Origin: Rhizobium sp. GN54
Lineage (GTDB): Bacteria > Pseudomonadota > Alphaproteobacteria > Rhizobiales > Rhizobiaceae
Direction of reading: 5' to 3'
NCBI RefSeq assembly: GCF_021026345.1
Contig: NZ_JAJNCZ010000015.1
Coordinates: 1-64,000 of the forward strand
DNA length: 64,000 nt
Shown: positions 16,181 to 24,015 of the stretch, in pieces
Position numbering within the stretch: the stretch's first letter is position 1
Layout: each line of letters begins with the position of its first letter
Position numbers and translations under genes: made by a program
The notes under the pieces: generated by a model
What the model saw: the letters and a program-made list of their open reading frames with translations, nothing else
The model's database searches: none
What the model was told of the DNA's origin: nothing

Positions 16181-16587
16181 CAGGCCACCTCATTGACGGT
16201 TGCGGAAAGGGTGATGACGGCATGCGAGAGGGTGCCGCCGGGGTCGCGCATGAAGCGACTGGAGACGACATGAAGGTCGGCCACGTGGAGGCCGGCAATG
16301 TTCCAAACGCTGTCCGCCAGGGCGTCCCTGATAGCTCCTGCTATCTGTTTCGACGTCGCAAGGCCGGCTTCCTTGGCCCAGATATGGAGGTCGAAGAATG
16401 CCTCATGACGACGGCGGGAGATATCGCCGCCGGGAGTGGTCTGGCCTTCCCCGATAAGGATGGAGGGGAACGTGGCCGGGGTGCCGTTGCGATCGACGAT
16501 CGACGCGGCCGGGACAAGCGAAGTCACGGTGGACGCTGCCACGAGGCGGGACCGGATCGCTTTCTGTAGCTCAAGGGAGGGTTCCAT
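16180..16587 (-). CDS. Tail completion protein (DUF3168 type)
   Basis: 135 residues beginning MEPSLELQKAIRSRLVAAS. DUF3168 hallmarks: central FPSILIGEGQ, then HEAFFDLHIWAKEAG and the final ITLSATVNEVA. These proteins form the tail terminator or head-tail interface (lambda gpU / HK97 gp10-neighbour role). It is coupled by one-base overlaps to the HK97-gp10-like gene before it and the head-closure gene after it. Confidence 0.85.
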   Translation of the reverse strand: MEPSLELQKAIRSRLVAASTVTSLVPAASIVDRNGTPATFPSILIGEGQTTPGGDISRRRHEAFFDLHIWAKEAGLATSKQIAGAIRDALADSVWNIAGLHVADLHVVSSRFMRDPGGTLSHAVITLSATVNEVA

Positions 16588-16991
16588 TATTTGGCCTCCT
16601 TCACGGCTTTGCGGACGGCCCGCTTAATGGCGTTGGCGATCTTCTTTTTCTTGAGGCGGTAGGCAGGCCAGAAGAACGGTTGCGCCGCTGCCTCCGCAGT
16701 GCCGTATTCCACGAGATGGGGGTATCTCACGTCATCGTTGCCCACGGTCACGAGCACTTCGGTCTCGCCTGCGGTGCGGCTGCCACCGGGCTGGGAGTAT
16801 GGCGGTGTCGTCTCCCCCGGCAGGGTGACATGGATGCTGTCCCGAAGGTCGCCGGTATCCACCGGAGCGAGGAGCCGCATCGTCACCGCAAGGTCGGTGC
16901 CGGCCTTCGCCAGGGCGGGCGTGACGGCCTGTCGCACTCCTTTCGGGATGGCTTCCATACGACGGCGGAGGCGATCGGTCTGAGCGCTCAT
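16587..16991 (-). CDS. HK97 gp10-type head-tail protein
   Basis: 134 residues from ATG 16991, which overlaps the stop of the gp6-like gene (ATGA); the longer open frame lacks support. RLLAPVDTGDLRDSIHV, VGNDDVRYPHLVEYGTAEA and AQPFFWPAY are the classic HK97 gp10 motifs, followed by a basic C-terminus. It takes part in head-tail joining. Confident from motifs and from its place between the gp6-like connector and the DUF3168 gene. Confidence 0.9.
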   Translation of the reverse strand: MSAQTDRLRRRMEAIPKGVRQAVTPALAKAGTDLAVTMRLLAPVDTGDLRDSIHVTLPGETTPPYSQPGGSRTAGETEVLVTVGNDDVRYPHLVEYGTAEAAAQPFFWPAYRLKKKKIANAIKRAVRKAVKEAK

Positions 16992-17281
16992 CAGAAGATC
17001 CACTCCCGGTGCGGTGCCAGGAGGTCGAAAAAGCCCAGCGCCGCGTCCACGATGGTGACACCCACGAGCGTGGCTTCCCGGTTCTCGTAGAGGTGCCCGA
17101 CAAGCTGGAGGATGGCTTCGGGGATCGCCGCCGGCATCGGATCGAACTCGCTGAGCGGCTTGCCCAGGTAGCTGGCGACGTGGTTCTCGGCCGCGGCGAT
17201 CTTCGCCTCGATTAGCGCATCGTCCGTGTCGTCGGTGATGCTCAGATGCGCTTTCGCGGCGGCAAGGTCGATCACGCTCAT
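16991..17281 (-). CDS. Phage gp6-like head-tail connector
   Basis: 96 residues with a good ribosome-binding site (AAGGAGAT). DLAAAKAHLSITDDTDDALI, then EAKIAAAENHVASYLGK and ILQLVGHLYENREA are diagnostic of the HK97 gp6-type connector (a ring of ~12 subunits under the portal). It is the first gene of the second structural block after the zinc-ribbon gene on the opposite strand. Confidence 0.9.
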   Translation of the reverse strand: MSVIDLAAAKAHLSITDDTDDALIEAKIAAAENHVASYLGKPLSEFDPMPAAIPEAILQLVGHLYENREATLVGVTIVDAALGFFDLLAPHREWIF

Positions 17282-17439
17282 TCGGAAATCTCCTTCTGGT
17301 GCAAATGGTGCGCGATGCTGCCCACGCCGGTCCCACGGGAAGGTGCAAAGACTGGGGACACCCCCCGGTCATGCTTGCAATGGGAAATTGCATCACGGTA
17401 GCGTGCGATCGGGGAAGCGATGGTTAGGAGAGAGACCCA

Positions 17440-17934
17440 ATGGACATGACGCAAATTCAGAGCGCGATAGCTCTCGTCAGTACTGCCATCGGCATGACCA
17501 ATCAGGCCGCCTCGACTGCCGACCTCATCAAGAAACTGTTCTCTTCGAGGGAGGGGCCTGATGACGGTGAAGCGTCCAAGCTTCTCAATGCCCTTGCAAC
17601 CGACCTGACCACGGCGAACGTTATGAACATGCAGCTCAGTGAAGCGCTGAAGACGTTGAGCCGCGAACTGCAACGGCAGGATGAGTTCGAACGAGAAAAA
17701 TCTCGGTATGAGATGTTCGCGACCTCCACTGGGGACATTGTCTTCGCCCTCAAAGCGGAATTGGCGAACGGACAACCAACTCACTTTATCTGCCCGGTTT
17801 GCATGAATAGGGACAAGTTGATTACATACGTGACCGGGGACGGGGCTTTCAAACGATGCCAGACGGACAGTAACCATATGTATCACTTCCGAAAAAGCCC
17901 ACGGCCTGAAGTCAAGCGCGGTTCCGGTTGGTAG
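17440..17934 (+). CDS. Zinc-ribbon protein of unknown function, inserted against the structural genes
   Basis: 164 residues, ATG with AGGAGAGAG upstream. N-terminal ~90 residues: short hydrophobic helix (IALVSTAIGMTNQAAS) and a charged coiled coil. C-terminal part: likely zinc ribbon, C118-x2-C121 (FICPVCMN) with C140 and H146/H149. Runs opposite to the structural cassette and separates two blocks of it, tail to tail with the small HTH gene at 17937. It looks like a phage accessory (moron) gene; function unknown. Confidence 0.7.
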   Translation: MDMTQIQSAIALVSTAIGMTNQAASTADLIKKLFSSREGPDDGEASKLLNALATDLTTANVMNMQLSEALKTLSRELQRQDEFEREKSRYEMFATSTGDIVFALKAELANGQPTHFICPVCMNRDKLITYVTGDGAFKRCQTDSNHMYHFRKSPRPEVKRGSGW

Positions 17935-17936
17935 GA

Positions 17937-18275
17937 TCATCGGCGTGCCTCCCGCAAAGGGCGGAACTCGATTGATATCCTGCGGATGACACGGCGATTG
18001 CGGGCACGGAGAGCGCGCTCGACATTGGACACGACAGGCTCGGTCAGTGCGCGTTCGATGGGCCATCCTTGACGGAGCCGTTCCTTAAGGGGATCGATGG
18101 GAATGCCTGTCAGTTTTGACCATTCGGATATGTTCAACTGTTGGCCCCGAAAGCTGATCCGGGTGTTGGAGGCGTAGAGGATGATCGAGTGAGCCTTCGG
18201 TGCACCTTCGAAGCCCAGATAGCTGCGGAGGTCGAGGCCAAGCCTCAGCGCTTCTTTGAACGATACAGCGGTCAT
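17937..18275 (-). CDS. Small HTH-like phage protein next to an HNH gene
   Basis: 112 residues, start overlapping the end of the HNH gene. The middle (LNISEWSKLTGIPIDPLK, RLRQGWPIERALTEP) is the short helix-turn-helix often found in phage proteins that accompany HNH or AP2-type DNA-binding genes; a similar motif occurs in the 24016-25050 gene. The C-terminus is Arg-rich. In many HK97-like phages the gene next to HNH encodes the small terminase, so that role is possible but unproven. Confidence 0.55.
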   Translation of the reverse strand: MTAVSFKEALRLGLDLRSYLGFEGAPKAHSIILYASNTRISFRGQQLNISEWSKLTGIPIDPLKERLRQGWPIERALTEPVVSNVERALRARNRRVIRRISIEFRPLREARR

Positions 18276-18613
18276 CGGCGCTTCTCCTCCGATTGCTTAG
18301 TCGAGTTGTGGTGATGGGCGCAGAGGCCTTGCCAGTTGGAGCGGCTCCAAAAGAGTTTCGTATCGCCTTTGTGCGGGGTCTTATGATCCACAACGGTGGC
18401 CGGCTGTCCGCACTTCACGCAAAGAGGATGCTGGGCGAGGTAGGCAGCACGCGCTTGTTTCCATTTGCTATCGTATCCGCGGGCGCTGGCATTCGGACGC
18501 TGCTGATCAAAACGGGCCTTGCGGGCCCGATCTGCTGCTATGCTGTGCTGGCATTTGCTGCCGGTGGTGAGGATGCAGCCGCATATGCGAATGCTGGGCG
18601 CGCGATAGGGCAT
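18272..18613 (-). CDS. Phage HNH endonuclease
   Basis: 113 residues. HPLCVKCGQPATVVDHKTPH and NWQGLCAHHHNSTKQ give the zinc Cys pair, the catalytic His of DHKTPH and the final HHHNS box of the HK97 gp74-type HNH family, which assists terminase at packaging sites. It is unusual that it lies downstream of the tail chaperone rather than beside terL. Confidence 0.9.
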   Translation of the reverse strand: MPYRAPSIRICGCILTTGSKCQHSIAADRARKARFDQQRPNASARGYDSKWKQARAAYLAQHPLCVKCGQPATVVDHKTPHKGDTKLFWSRSNWQGLCAHHHNSTKQSEEKRR

Positions 18614-19185
18614 TATGCCTCCTCCACCACGGTGCCGATGCCATTGAAGATGGATCGGACTTTGCTGTCCCAGGGCTGTTTCTCCGCCTTCTTCTCGGGC
18701 TGATCGGGGGAGCCGTAGATGGCGCGAAGCATTTCCATCCGCCCTTCCATGGCCCGGACGATCTGCAAGGGCGTGGCGTCGAGGGTGTCATCAGGCGTCC
18801 AGCCCAGCCATCCGGTGCCCTTGCGGTAGAGGTCGAGAAGGAAGAAGGAGAAGGGGACGGACTTGGCCGGCCTGTCCGGTGTGCTGGCCTTGCTGGGCGC
18901 GTCTGCCGGGTCGACAGCAGCGCATTGCATGACGAAGCGCATCAGGGCGGTTTTCAGCTCATCGGGATCGACACTGAGGATCTGTGCCGGCAGCATTTCA
19001 TAATCGCCGACATGGAGCACGAGGATGTCTTTGGCGGCCGTGAGGCTTCCGTCCATGATGTCGCGGGCCAGCAGTTGGAGGCCACCTTCACGGCGTTCCA
19101 GACGCATAGCATGACGTAGCGAGGGCACAAGGATCTCTTGTTCGCCGCCGATCGATAGTACGATGTCATCCGCGACCATGGACAT
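18613..19185 (-). CDS. Probable tail assembly chaperone / tail protein
   Basis: 190 residues, directly after the tail tube gene, which is where the tail assembly chaperone is normally coded. N-terminal part LSIGGEQEILVPSLRHAMRL resembles chaperone proteins of siphophages; the C-terminal part (LYRKGTGWLGWTPDDTLDAT, PLQIVRAMEGRME) is shared with tail chaperones of alphaproteobacterial phages. No programmed frameshift signal identified. Assignment rests on position and motif resemblance. Confidence 0.6.
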   Translation of the reverse strand: MSMVADDIVLSIGGEQEILVPSLRHAMRLERREGGLQLLARDIMDGSLTAAKDILVLHVGDYEMLPAQILSVDPDELKTALMRFVMQCAAVDPADAPSKASTPDRPAKSVPFSFFLLDLYRKGTGWLGWTPDDTLDATPLQIVRAMEGRMEMLRAIYGSPDQPEKKAEKQPWDSKVRSIFNGIGTVVEEA

Positions 19186-19197
19186 GGGGCGTCTCGC

Positions 19198-19674
19198 TTA
19201 CGTGGCAGACGCCAGGACTTCGATGATCGGCCCGGAAATGGCGAGTTCGAAGGTCGTGGTGACGAGGTCGTCGGCCCCGCCGAACTGATTGCGGGCGCTG
19301 GCAACGATTGCCCGGAAATAGAACACGCTGTTCTTCGGAGAGGCGCCGGCCGCGGGCTTGTCGTTCAGCTCGACCTTGAAGTTGTAGGCGAAGCTCGTCT
19401 TCTCCGCAGCGATCAGTGCGGCATAGCCCGGATCGGCGCTGTCACGGCCGACGACGAGGGTCATGCTGCCGTTATCGCGGCTCCCCTTGAGCTTGCGGAC
19501 GTAGGCCTGATCGACGAATTTCCCGGTGTTGATTTCGGCCGTGGAGCCGGCTTCGCCCAGGTCTTGGATGTTGGCGACGTCGACGAAAGCGTCTTCCGCG
19601 AACTCCGCGGCGGTCGTGGCGGCAAGGGTCGTGCCGATGCCGAATTTCGAGTTAGCTGCTGTCGTGATACCCAT
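19198..19674 (-). CDS. Phage major tail tube protein
   Basis: 158 residues, AAAAGGAT ribosome-binding site. N-terminal GITTAANSKFGIGTTLAAT, then VDVANIQDLGEAG and a C-terminal ISGPIIEVLAS strand fit the siphophage tail tube (major tail protein) family. It forms hexameric rings around the tape measure. Lies directly after the capsid gene, ahead of the connector genes, unlike the usual HK97 order. Confidence 0.85.
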   Translation of the reverse strand: MGITTAANSKFGIGTTLAATTAAEFAEDAFVDVANIQDLGEAGSTAEINTGKFVDQAYVRKLKGSRDNGSMTLVVGRDSADPGYAALIAAEKTSFAYNFKVELNDKPAAGASPKNSVFYFRAIVASARNQFGGADDLVTTTFELAISGPIIEVLASAT

Positions 19675-19751
19675 CGGGGTGATCCTTTTCGGTGATTGCT
19701 CGGAAGGTCAGAAGGCGGGGCTTTTGATGGCCCCACCGATTGCTGCCTGAG

Positions 19752-20921
19752 TTACGAAGCTGCGACCTTGATCAGCTTGAAGGCTTCGGCCTTGACGACG
19801 CCACCGCCAACGCGACGGCGAAGGTGGAACCGGGTCTGGCCCTTCGTGGCAAGGCTGTACGGGTCGCGGAGGAGCGCCAGCGATACGCGGTCCACGATGC
19901 GATAGCCCTGCGAGAAGTCGCCCAGGACGATCGGGGTCGAGGCGGCGGCAACGTCGGGCATGTCGGGAAGCTCAGCCACCGGCCGGCCCAAGATCGTGTC
20001 AGGCTGGCCAGCGACAAGGCCGGGCTGCCACAGGAAGTTTCCTTGGCTGTCCTTGAGCTTGCGGACGGTGGCCAGGGTCGTGGAGTTCATGCCCCACGTC
20101 GCATTGGCCCGGTAGGCGGCCGGCAGGGCGTAGAAGGCATCGATCATCTTGTCGGCCGGAGCGCTTCCCAGCGTCGAAGCGTGGCCGGTGATGACGGTGC
20201 CGATCGTGGTTTCGGCAAGAATGCCCTTCGGCTTGCCGACGCCATCGCCGGAAACGAAGGCGGCACCTTCCAGGCGCCCGAATTCTTCCGCGGCGTCGAA
20301 GGACAGCTCGGAGGAGATATTGAGGGCGGCATCCTCCAAGAGCTGATTGCTGACGTCGATGAAGCAGGCCGCTTCATAGGGGGTGAGCTTGATATCGCCA
20401 TAGGTGGGCTGGGTGCCGGTACGGTCGGCAGTCTCGCCTACCCAGACGGCCGACATGGTGCCGGTGCGCTTCGGGAGGGTCACGTCAGCGCCGGCAATCG
20501 ACATGACGCGGGCATAGGCACGGACCGGGCTGAACTGCACGACGTTGCGGAGGAGTTCCGCGACGAAGGTTTCCGGCACAAGGAAGCCGCCGGCGGTGTC
20601 GGTGGCCGCGGTCATGGCGCGGGTTTCGTCTGCCGTCATCCCACGTTCGCCACGGCGAAGGTAGACGCCAAATGCGCGCTGCTCTTCGTTCGGCTCATTC
20701 TTGTTTTCGGTCTGGGTGCCAGGGCGCGAAAGCCTCGTCTCCAACTGGGCGAGACGTTCGGTCAGCCCGCGAACTTCCGTCTGGTGGGCGGTGTGGCGCT
20801 GTTCGGCCGCGCGCTCCAGTTCGGCAACGGCTGCCGTTGCAGCTGCCAACGGGTCGGTGTTCTCGTTGCGGGTCTCAATCGGCAAGGCCGAACGGACTTC
20901 GATGGTTTCATGTTTCGTCAT
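19752..20921 (-). CDS. Major capsid protein, HK97 fold
   Basis: 389 residues with GAAAGGAAG upstream. N-terminal ~100 residues form a coiled-coil delta domain (AELERAAEQRHTAHQTEV then LTERLAQLETRLSRP) cut off by the protease during maturation. After about residue 105: TDTAGGFLVPETFVAELL, LTPYEAACFIDVSNQLLEDA and GDFSQGYRIVDRVSLALLRD, signatures of the HK97 capsid family. Coupled to the protease gene. Confidence 0.95.
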   Translation of the reverse strand: MTKHETIEVRSALPIETRNENTDPLAAATAAVAELERAAEQRHTAHQTEVRGLTERLAQLETRLSRPGTQTENKNEPNEEQRAFGVYLRRGERGMTADETRAMTAATDTAGGFLVPETFVAELLRNVVQFSPVRAYARVMSIAGADVTLPKRTGTMSAVWVGETADRTGTQPTYGDIKLTPYEAACFIDVSNQLLEDAALNISSELSFDAAEEFGRLEGAAFVSGDGVGKPKGILAETTIGTVITGHASTLGSAPADKMIDAFYALPAAYRANATWGMNSTTLATVRKLKDSQGNFLWQPGLVAGQPDTILGRPVAELPDMPDVAAASTPIVLGDFSQGYRIVDRVSLALLRDPYSLATKGQTRFHLRRRVGGGVVKAEAFKLIKVAAS

Positions 20922-20924
20922 TGA

Positions 20925-21512
20925 TCACTTCCTTTCAAGAGCGCGTTGGGCCTTCCGGCATGCGTGAATGAAGGCCGCTGCGCTCTCGCGGCCTGTTTCG
21001 GAAAATCGGACTTTGGTGATCCCGGAGCCGGGCACGGCCGGGAATGCGACGATCGAAATCTCGTGGAGGCGGGCTTCGATGATCCGGCGGACGCCATTGG
21101 CGCGGCGCTCATCTTTCACGGTGGAGAAGCCAACGCTGAGACCGGAGATGTCGCCAGCCTGGAGCAGCGAACGGACTTCCAGAGCCTTCGCCACGGCGAG
21201 ATTGAGCTTGCCCTTCGCGGTCATGCCATCGGTGCGGATCTGGAAGGCGCTCCACGAGCCAATGACGGCCGAAGGATCGTGGCTCCAGAGCATCGGGATC
21301 GTGCGACCTTCCAGCCCGCGGAAGGCTTCCGCCGCAAACTCGGTGCGGTAGGTGTCGATCACTCCGAAGCGGACGGCAGTGCCCTCGATTTCTCCCGTGT
21401 CGGTCGGTGTCGTGAAGCGAGCCTCGAAATCGGCAGCATCGCCAGAAACGAAACCGTTGCGTTTTTCGGGGGCGTCCCCGCGTGCAATTATTTGCACCAA
21501 ATCATTCCGCAT
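20925..21512 (-). CDS. HK97-family prohead protease
   Basis: 195 residues. FRGLEGRTIPMLWSHDPS supplies the catalytic His (HD), and LQAGDISGLSVGF the Ser (GLSVGF); ARLHEISIVAFPAVPG completes the family pattern. It cleaves the capsid delta domain. The first codons overlap the end of the 108-residue tail-chaperone-like gene, and the capsid gene follows after 3 nt. Confidence 0.95.
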   Translation of the reverse strand: MRNDLVQIIARGDAPEKRNGFVSGDAADFEARFTTPTDTGEIEGTAVRFGVIDTYRTEFAAEAFRGLEGRTIPMLWSHDPSAVIGSWSAFQIRTDGMTAKGKLNLAVAKALEVRSLLQAGDISGLSVGFSTVKDERRANGVRRIIEARLHEISIVAFPAVPGSGITKVRFSETGRESAAAFIHACRKAQRALERK

Positions 21513-21828
21513 CGGTGGTGGCCTTTCCGAAGTAGACGGTTTCGAGGATCGCGACAGCGAGGGGGTAGGTCGTCATCACCGGAGCGTTTGCGGCGTAGGC
21601 GGCGATGAGCGCCGCCGCGGCTTCCGGGGCCTCCCCGCCGCCGATCAGTGCGAGGCGGATCGTCTCAAGAACTTCGACGTGCCGGAACTCTCCGCGGATC
21701 AAATCACGGGAAAGGCCGCCGATGCCGCGGCCGGTCTTGCGCTCCAGTTCGGCAATCATCTCCGCCGGCAGCGCGAACGCGCGATCAGCGTCTCCAAAAA
21801 AGGCGGTGTGCTTCGGGGCGTCACTCAT
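21502..21828 (-). CDS. GTA-type tail assembly chaperone-like protein
   Basis: 108 residues from ATG 21828 with AGGAGGCG upstream. HTAFFGDADRAFALPAEM, LERKTGRGIGGLSRDL, LETIRLALIGGGEAPE and TYPLAVAILETVYFG closely follow the gene-transfer-agent gp10 / Phage_TAC family of tail chaperones. It sits between portal and protease, far from the tail genes, which is unusual. With the 190-residue protein at 18613 the element may code two chaperone-like proteins. Confidence 0.75.
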   Translation of the reverse strand: MSDAPKHTAFFGDADRAFALPAEMIAELERKTGRGIGGLSRDLIRGEFRHVEVLETIRLALIGGGEAPEAAAALIAAYAANAPVMTTYPLAVAILETVYFGKATTDAE

Positions 21829-23050
21829 TGGTGGCGCCTCCTGCCTTGCCAGAAGTTGTGAAAGGGTTTGCGAGCGTGTCGCCACCTGGGAGCGGCTGCA
21901 GGTTTTCACGCCTGCGGAGTTCGTTGGCGGTGTAAACGCCGGCACTGCGGAACTGCGAGTAAGCCGTGGCGCGCGCCGCGGTGTCGGACGCTGTCAGGGC
22001 ATCGGTTTCGAACTCGATGAACAGTTCCGCACGCTCATCCGCGCTCAGCAGCTTGAGGGCGAATTCACCTTCGATGCGGGAAAGCCACGGCTCAAGGCTG
22101 TACTGCAGGAACTGCCGGCCCATCTCGGAGCTGTTGCTCCACGTGGCGCGGCCGAAGTCCTGGATCAGCACGGGGGAGACGCGGAAGGCGCGGGCGATCT
22201 CCTCCACGGCAAATTTGCGGAGTTCGAGGAATTGGGTGTCGACCGAATTCAGTGTGAGGCTTTGGAAGTCGCCGCCTTCTTCGAGCACGGCAGTCCCGCC
22301 GCTGTTTTCGCCAGCGTGCGCCGCTTGCCAAGAGGCTTTGATCCGGCTGGCGGTGTCGCTGCCAAGCTTGTTCGGGAACTTCAACAGGCCAGAGGGACGT
22401 GCTCCACGGCCGAACAGCTTCGCGGCATGGCGTTCCATCACGAGTGCCAGGGCGATGGCCTCGCGAGCCTCCTGCACCGGGGAGACGCCACTTACGCCAT
22501 CGGAGGCAATGCCGGCGCGAAGGTGAATGATATCGGTGAACGGGAAATAGCGGACGCCGTTCTTGAGTGTGACACGGTAGACGGGTTCGCCGTTGACGCT
22601 ATCGGCTTCCACCTGAACGGCGGTGGGCACGAGGCGGTGAAGCTCACGAGCCTTGCCCGTGCCGTCACGGACGATCTGGCAGAAACCGTTGCCTGCCAGC
22701 AGGGCATCGCGCACGAGCTGTTCGCGGAGTTGCTGGCTGGTCGTCCAAGGGTTGACGGTGCCCGCCAGCAGCCCCGCCACGGGATGGGTCGTATCGCGCT
22801 CACGGGCGCCGTTCTCGCCCCGGCGGAACAGATGAAGCGGCAACTGCCCCGAAGCCTCTGAGAGGGCCGCCACGGCGGCGCGAACGGCGGTGCACTTGGT
22901 GGCGTTGGTCGAGGTGACGGCGATCCCGGCCTGGGCGGGTGTGGCGCCGAACAAATCCACAAGCCAGCTTTCAGGGTCGGCAAGCGAACGCTGTTCGTCC
23001 GCCTGGGCGGTTGCTGTCTCTGTCTGTCGGTCCCGGCGGAAAGGCCACAT
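21821..23050 (-). CDS. Phage portal protein, HK97 type
   Basis: 409 residues from ATG 23050 (MWPFRRDRQTE); a GTG nine codons earlier is also open. LVDLFGATPAQAGIAVTS, VRAAVAALSEASGQLPLH, DIIHLRAGIASDGVSGVS and FRVSPVLIQDFGRATWSN are HK97-type portal signatures. Portal forms the 12-mer ring for DNA entry. First gene of the structural cassette; no terminase precedes it. Confidence 0.93.
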   Translation of the reverse strand: MWPFRRDRQTETATAQADEQRSLADPESWLVDLFGATPAQAGIAVTSTNATKCTAVRAAVAALSEASGQLPLHLFRRGENGARERDTTHPVAGLLAGTVNPWTTSQQLREQLVRDALLAGNGFCQIVRDGTGKARELHRLVPTAVQVEADSVNGEPVYRVTLKNGVRYFPFTDIIHLRAGIASDGVSGVSPVQEAREAIALALVMERHAAKLFGRGARPSGLLKFPNKLGSDTASRIKASWQAAHAGENSGGTAVLEEGGDFQSLTLNSVDTQFLELRKFAVEEIARAFRVSPVLIQDFGRATWSNSSEMGRQFLQYSLEPWLSRIEGEFALKLLSADERAELFIEFETDALTASDTAARATAYSQFRSAGVYTANELRRRENLQPLPGGDTLANPFTTSGKAGGATNE

Positions 23051-23115
23051 TGCCACGATCTCTGTTGCTCGTGACACAGAACAATAATCACAAAATTTCT
23101 AAGTGCAGCAAGTCT

Positions 23116-23144
23116 TTGCGCGCACGCGTAGGAGTGGCTACAAT
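23116..23144 (+). promoter_or_regulatory. Candidate sigma-70 promoter of the HEPN-like gene
   Basis: TTGCGC (23116-23121), 17-nt spacer, TACAAT (23139-23144), followed by a strong GAGGAGGT ribosome-binding site and ATG at 23169. Spacing is optimal, so the gene can be expressed from the silent prophage. Confidence 0.6.
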
Positions 23145-23168
23145 CCTATACCGGACTGAGGAGGTACT

Positions 23169-23999
23169 ATGTCGACCGTTTGGACAATAAATTTTGATCA
23201 AATCGTTGAGGTTTTGGACAGTGGAATACGCCGGGCGGACATATTCATGGGCATTGGCCTAAATGCCGCGGCAAATAATCCCCCTATTTCACATGTCCTT
23301 TCTCAAGCAGGGCCTGGGATAAAACTCGTAAAAGACGAACTTTCTGAGGAAGAGAAGGTCCATGTATCCCACGAGTTTGCCAAGTGGATACGCGCAAACG
23401 GATTTCGAGAACTTACGGAGACTTTTTCGATCTTTTTGCTCCGAATTTATGATGTGATCTATCACGTACACCTGATCTATGGCGATGGAACAAAGATCAT
23501 GCCCGTCGCCCGTTTCGAGCGGCTTGGAATAGCTGATCAAATCGATCAGCTGCAGAAATTCATTCCAATCCCCGGTGAGCGCATCGAGATACTGAAATCG
23601 CTAAACCAAGCGCGAAACTGTTACGCACACCGAAGAGGAGTGGTGGGAGCAAACGACATTGAAGAAGCATCTGGTTCGTTTGACCTGAAATGGCTGCGAT
23701 TAACATACGAATTGGAAGAGCCTGATGGGACGGTCCTTCCTGAAGCGGAGATGTTCGGTCGCCTTCTGCCAAAGGGTGGCACCGTCCGGATGCGGATTGA
23801 AATCGACCGGCAGATTTTTTCTGCCGGTGAAGAGCTGGTTGTGGGCAAAGATGAGCTAAAGCATATCTGTCTCTGCGTTCATATCATTGGGCAGGGAATT
23901 GCGGCGGAAACCACGAAGTTTGCGTTGGCTTTGGGGGCCAAGGCAATTGCACCGACGGACAAGCCGCCACCCAAAGCCATCTCTCACAATGACCCATAG
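23169..23999 (+). CDS. Hypothetical protein with HEPN-type R-x4-H motif
   Basis: 276 residues. The helical N-terminal ~165 residues end in KSLNQARNCYAHRRG, where R149-x4-H154 with a polar Asn after Arg is the signature of HEPN RNases found in toxin, abortive-infection and CRISPR proteins. The C-terminal ~110 residues look beta-rich. It runs opposite to the structural cassette, has its own promoter and is AT-richer than its neighbours, typical of a lysogenic-conversion gene. An antiphage RNase function is inference; no partner antitoxin is obvious. Confidence 0.65.
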   Translation: MSTVWTINFDQIVEVLDSGIRRADIFMGIGLNAAANNPPISHVLSQAGPGIKLVKDELSEEEKVHVSHEFAKWIRANGFRELTETFSIFLLRIYDVIYHVHLIYGDGTKIMPVARFERLGIADQIDQLQKFIPIPGERIEILKSLNQARNCYAHRRGVVGANDIEEASGSFDLKWLRLTYELEEPDGTVLPEAEMFGRLLPKGGTVRMRIEIDRQIFSAGEELVVGKDELKHICLCVHIIGQGIAAETTKFALALGAKAIAPTDKPPPKAISHNDP

Positions 24000-24015
24000 T
24001 AAATGTACTCAGGCG

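Noticed and set aside
11459-23050. Domesticated gene transfer agent of the Rhodobacter type
   Set aside because: Some proteins resemble GTA proteins, but there is an integrase, tRNA attachment sites, a repressor pair and a different gene order, so it is an integrated phage-like element.
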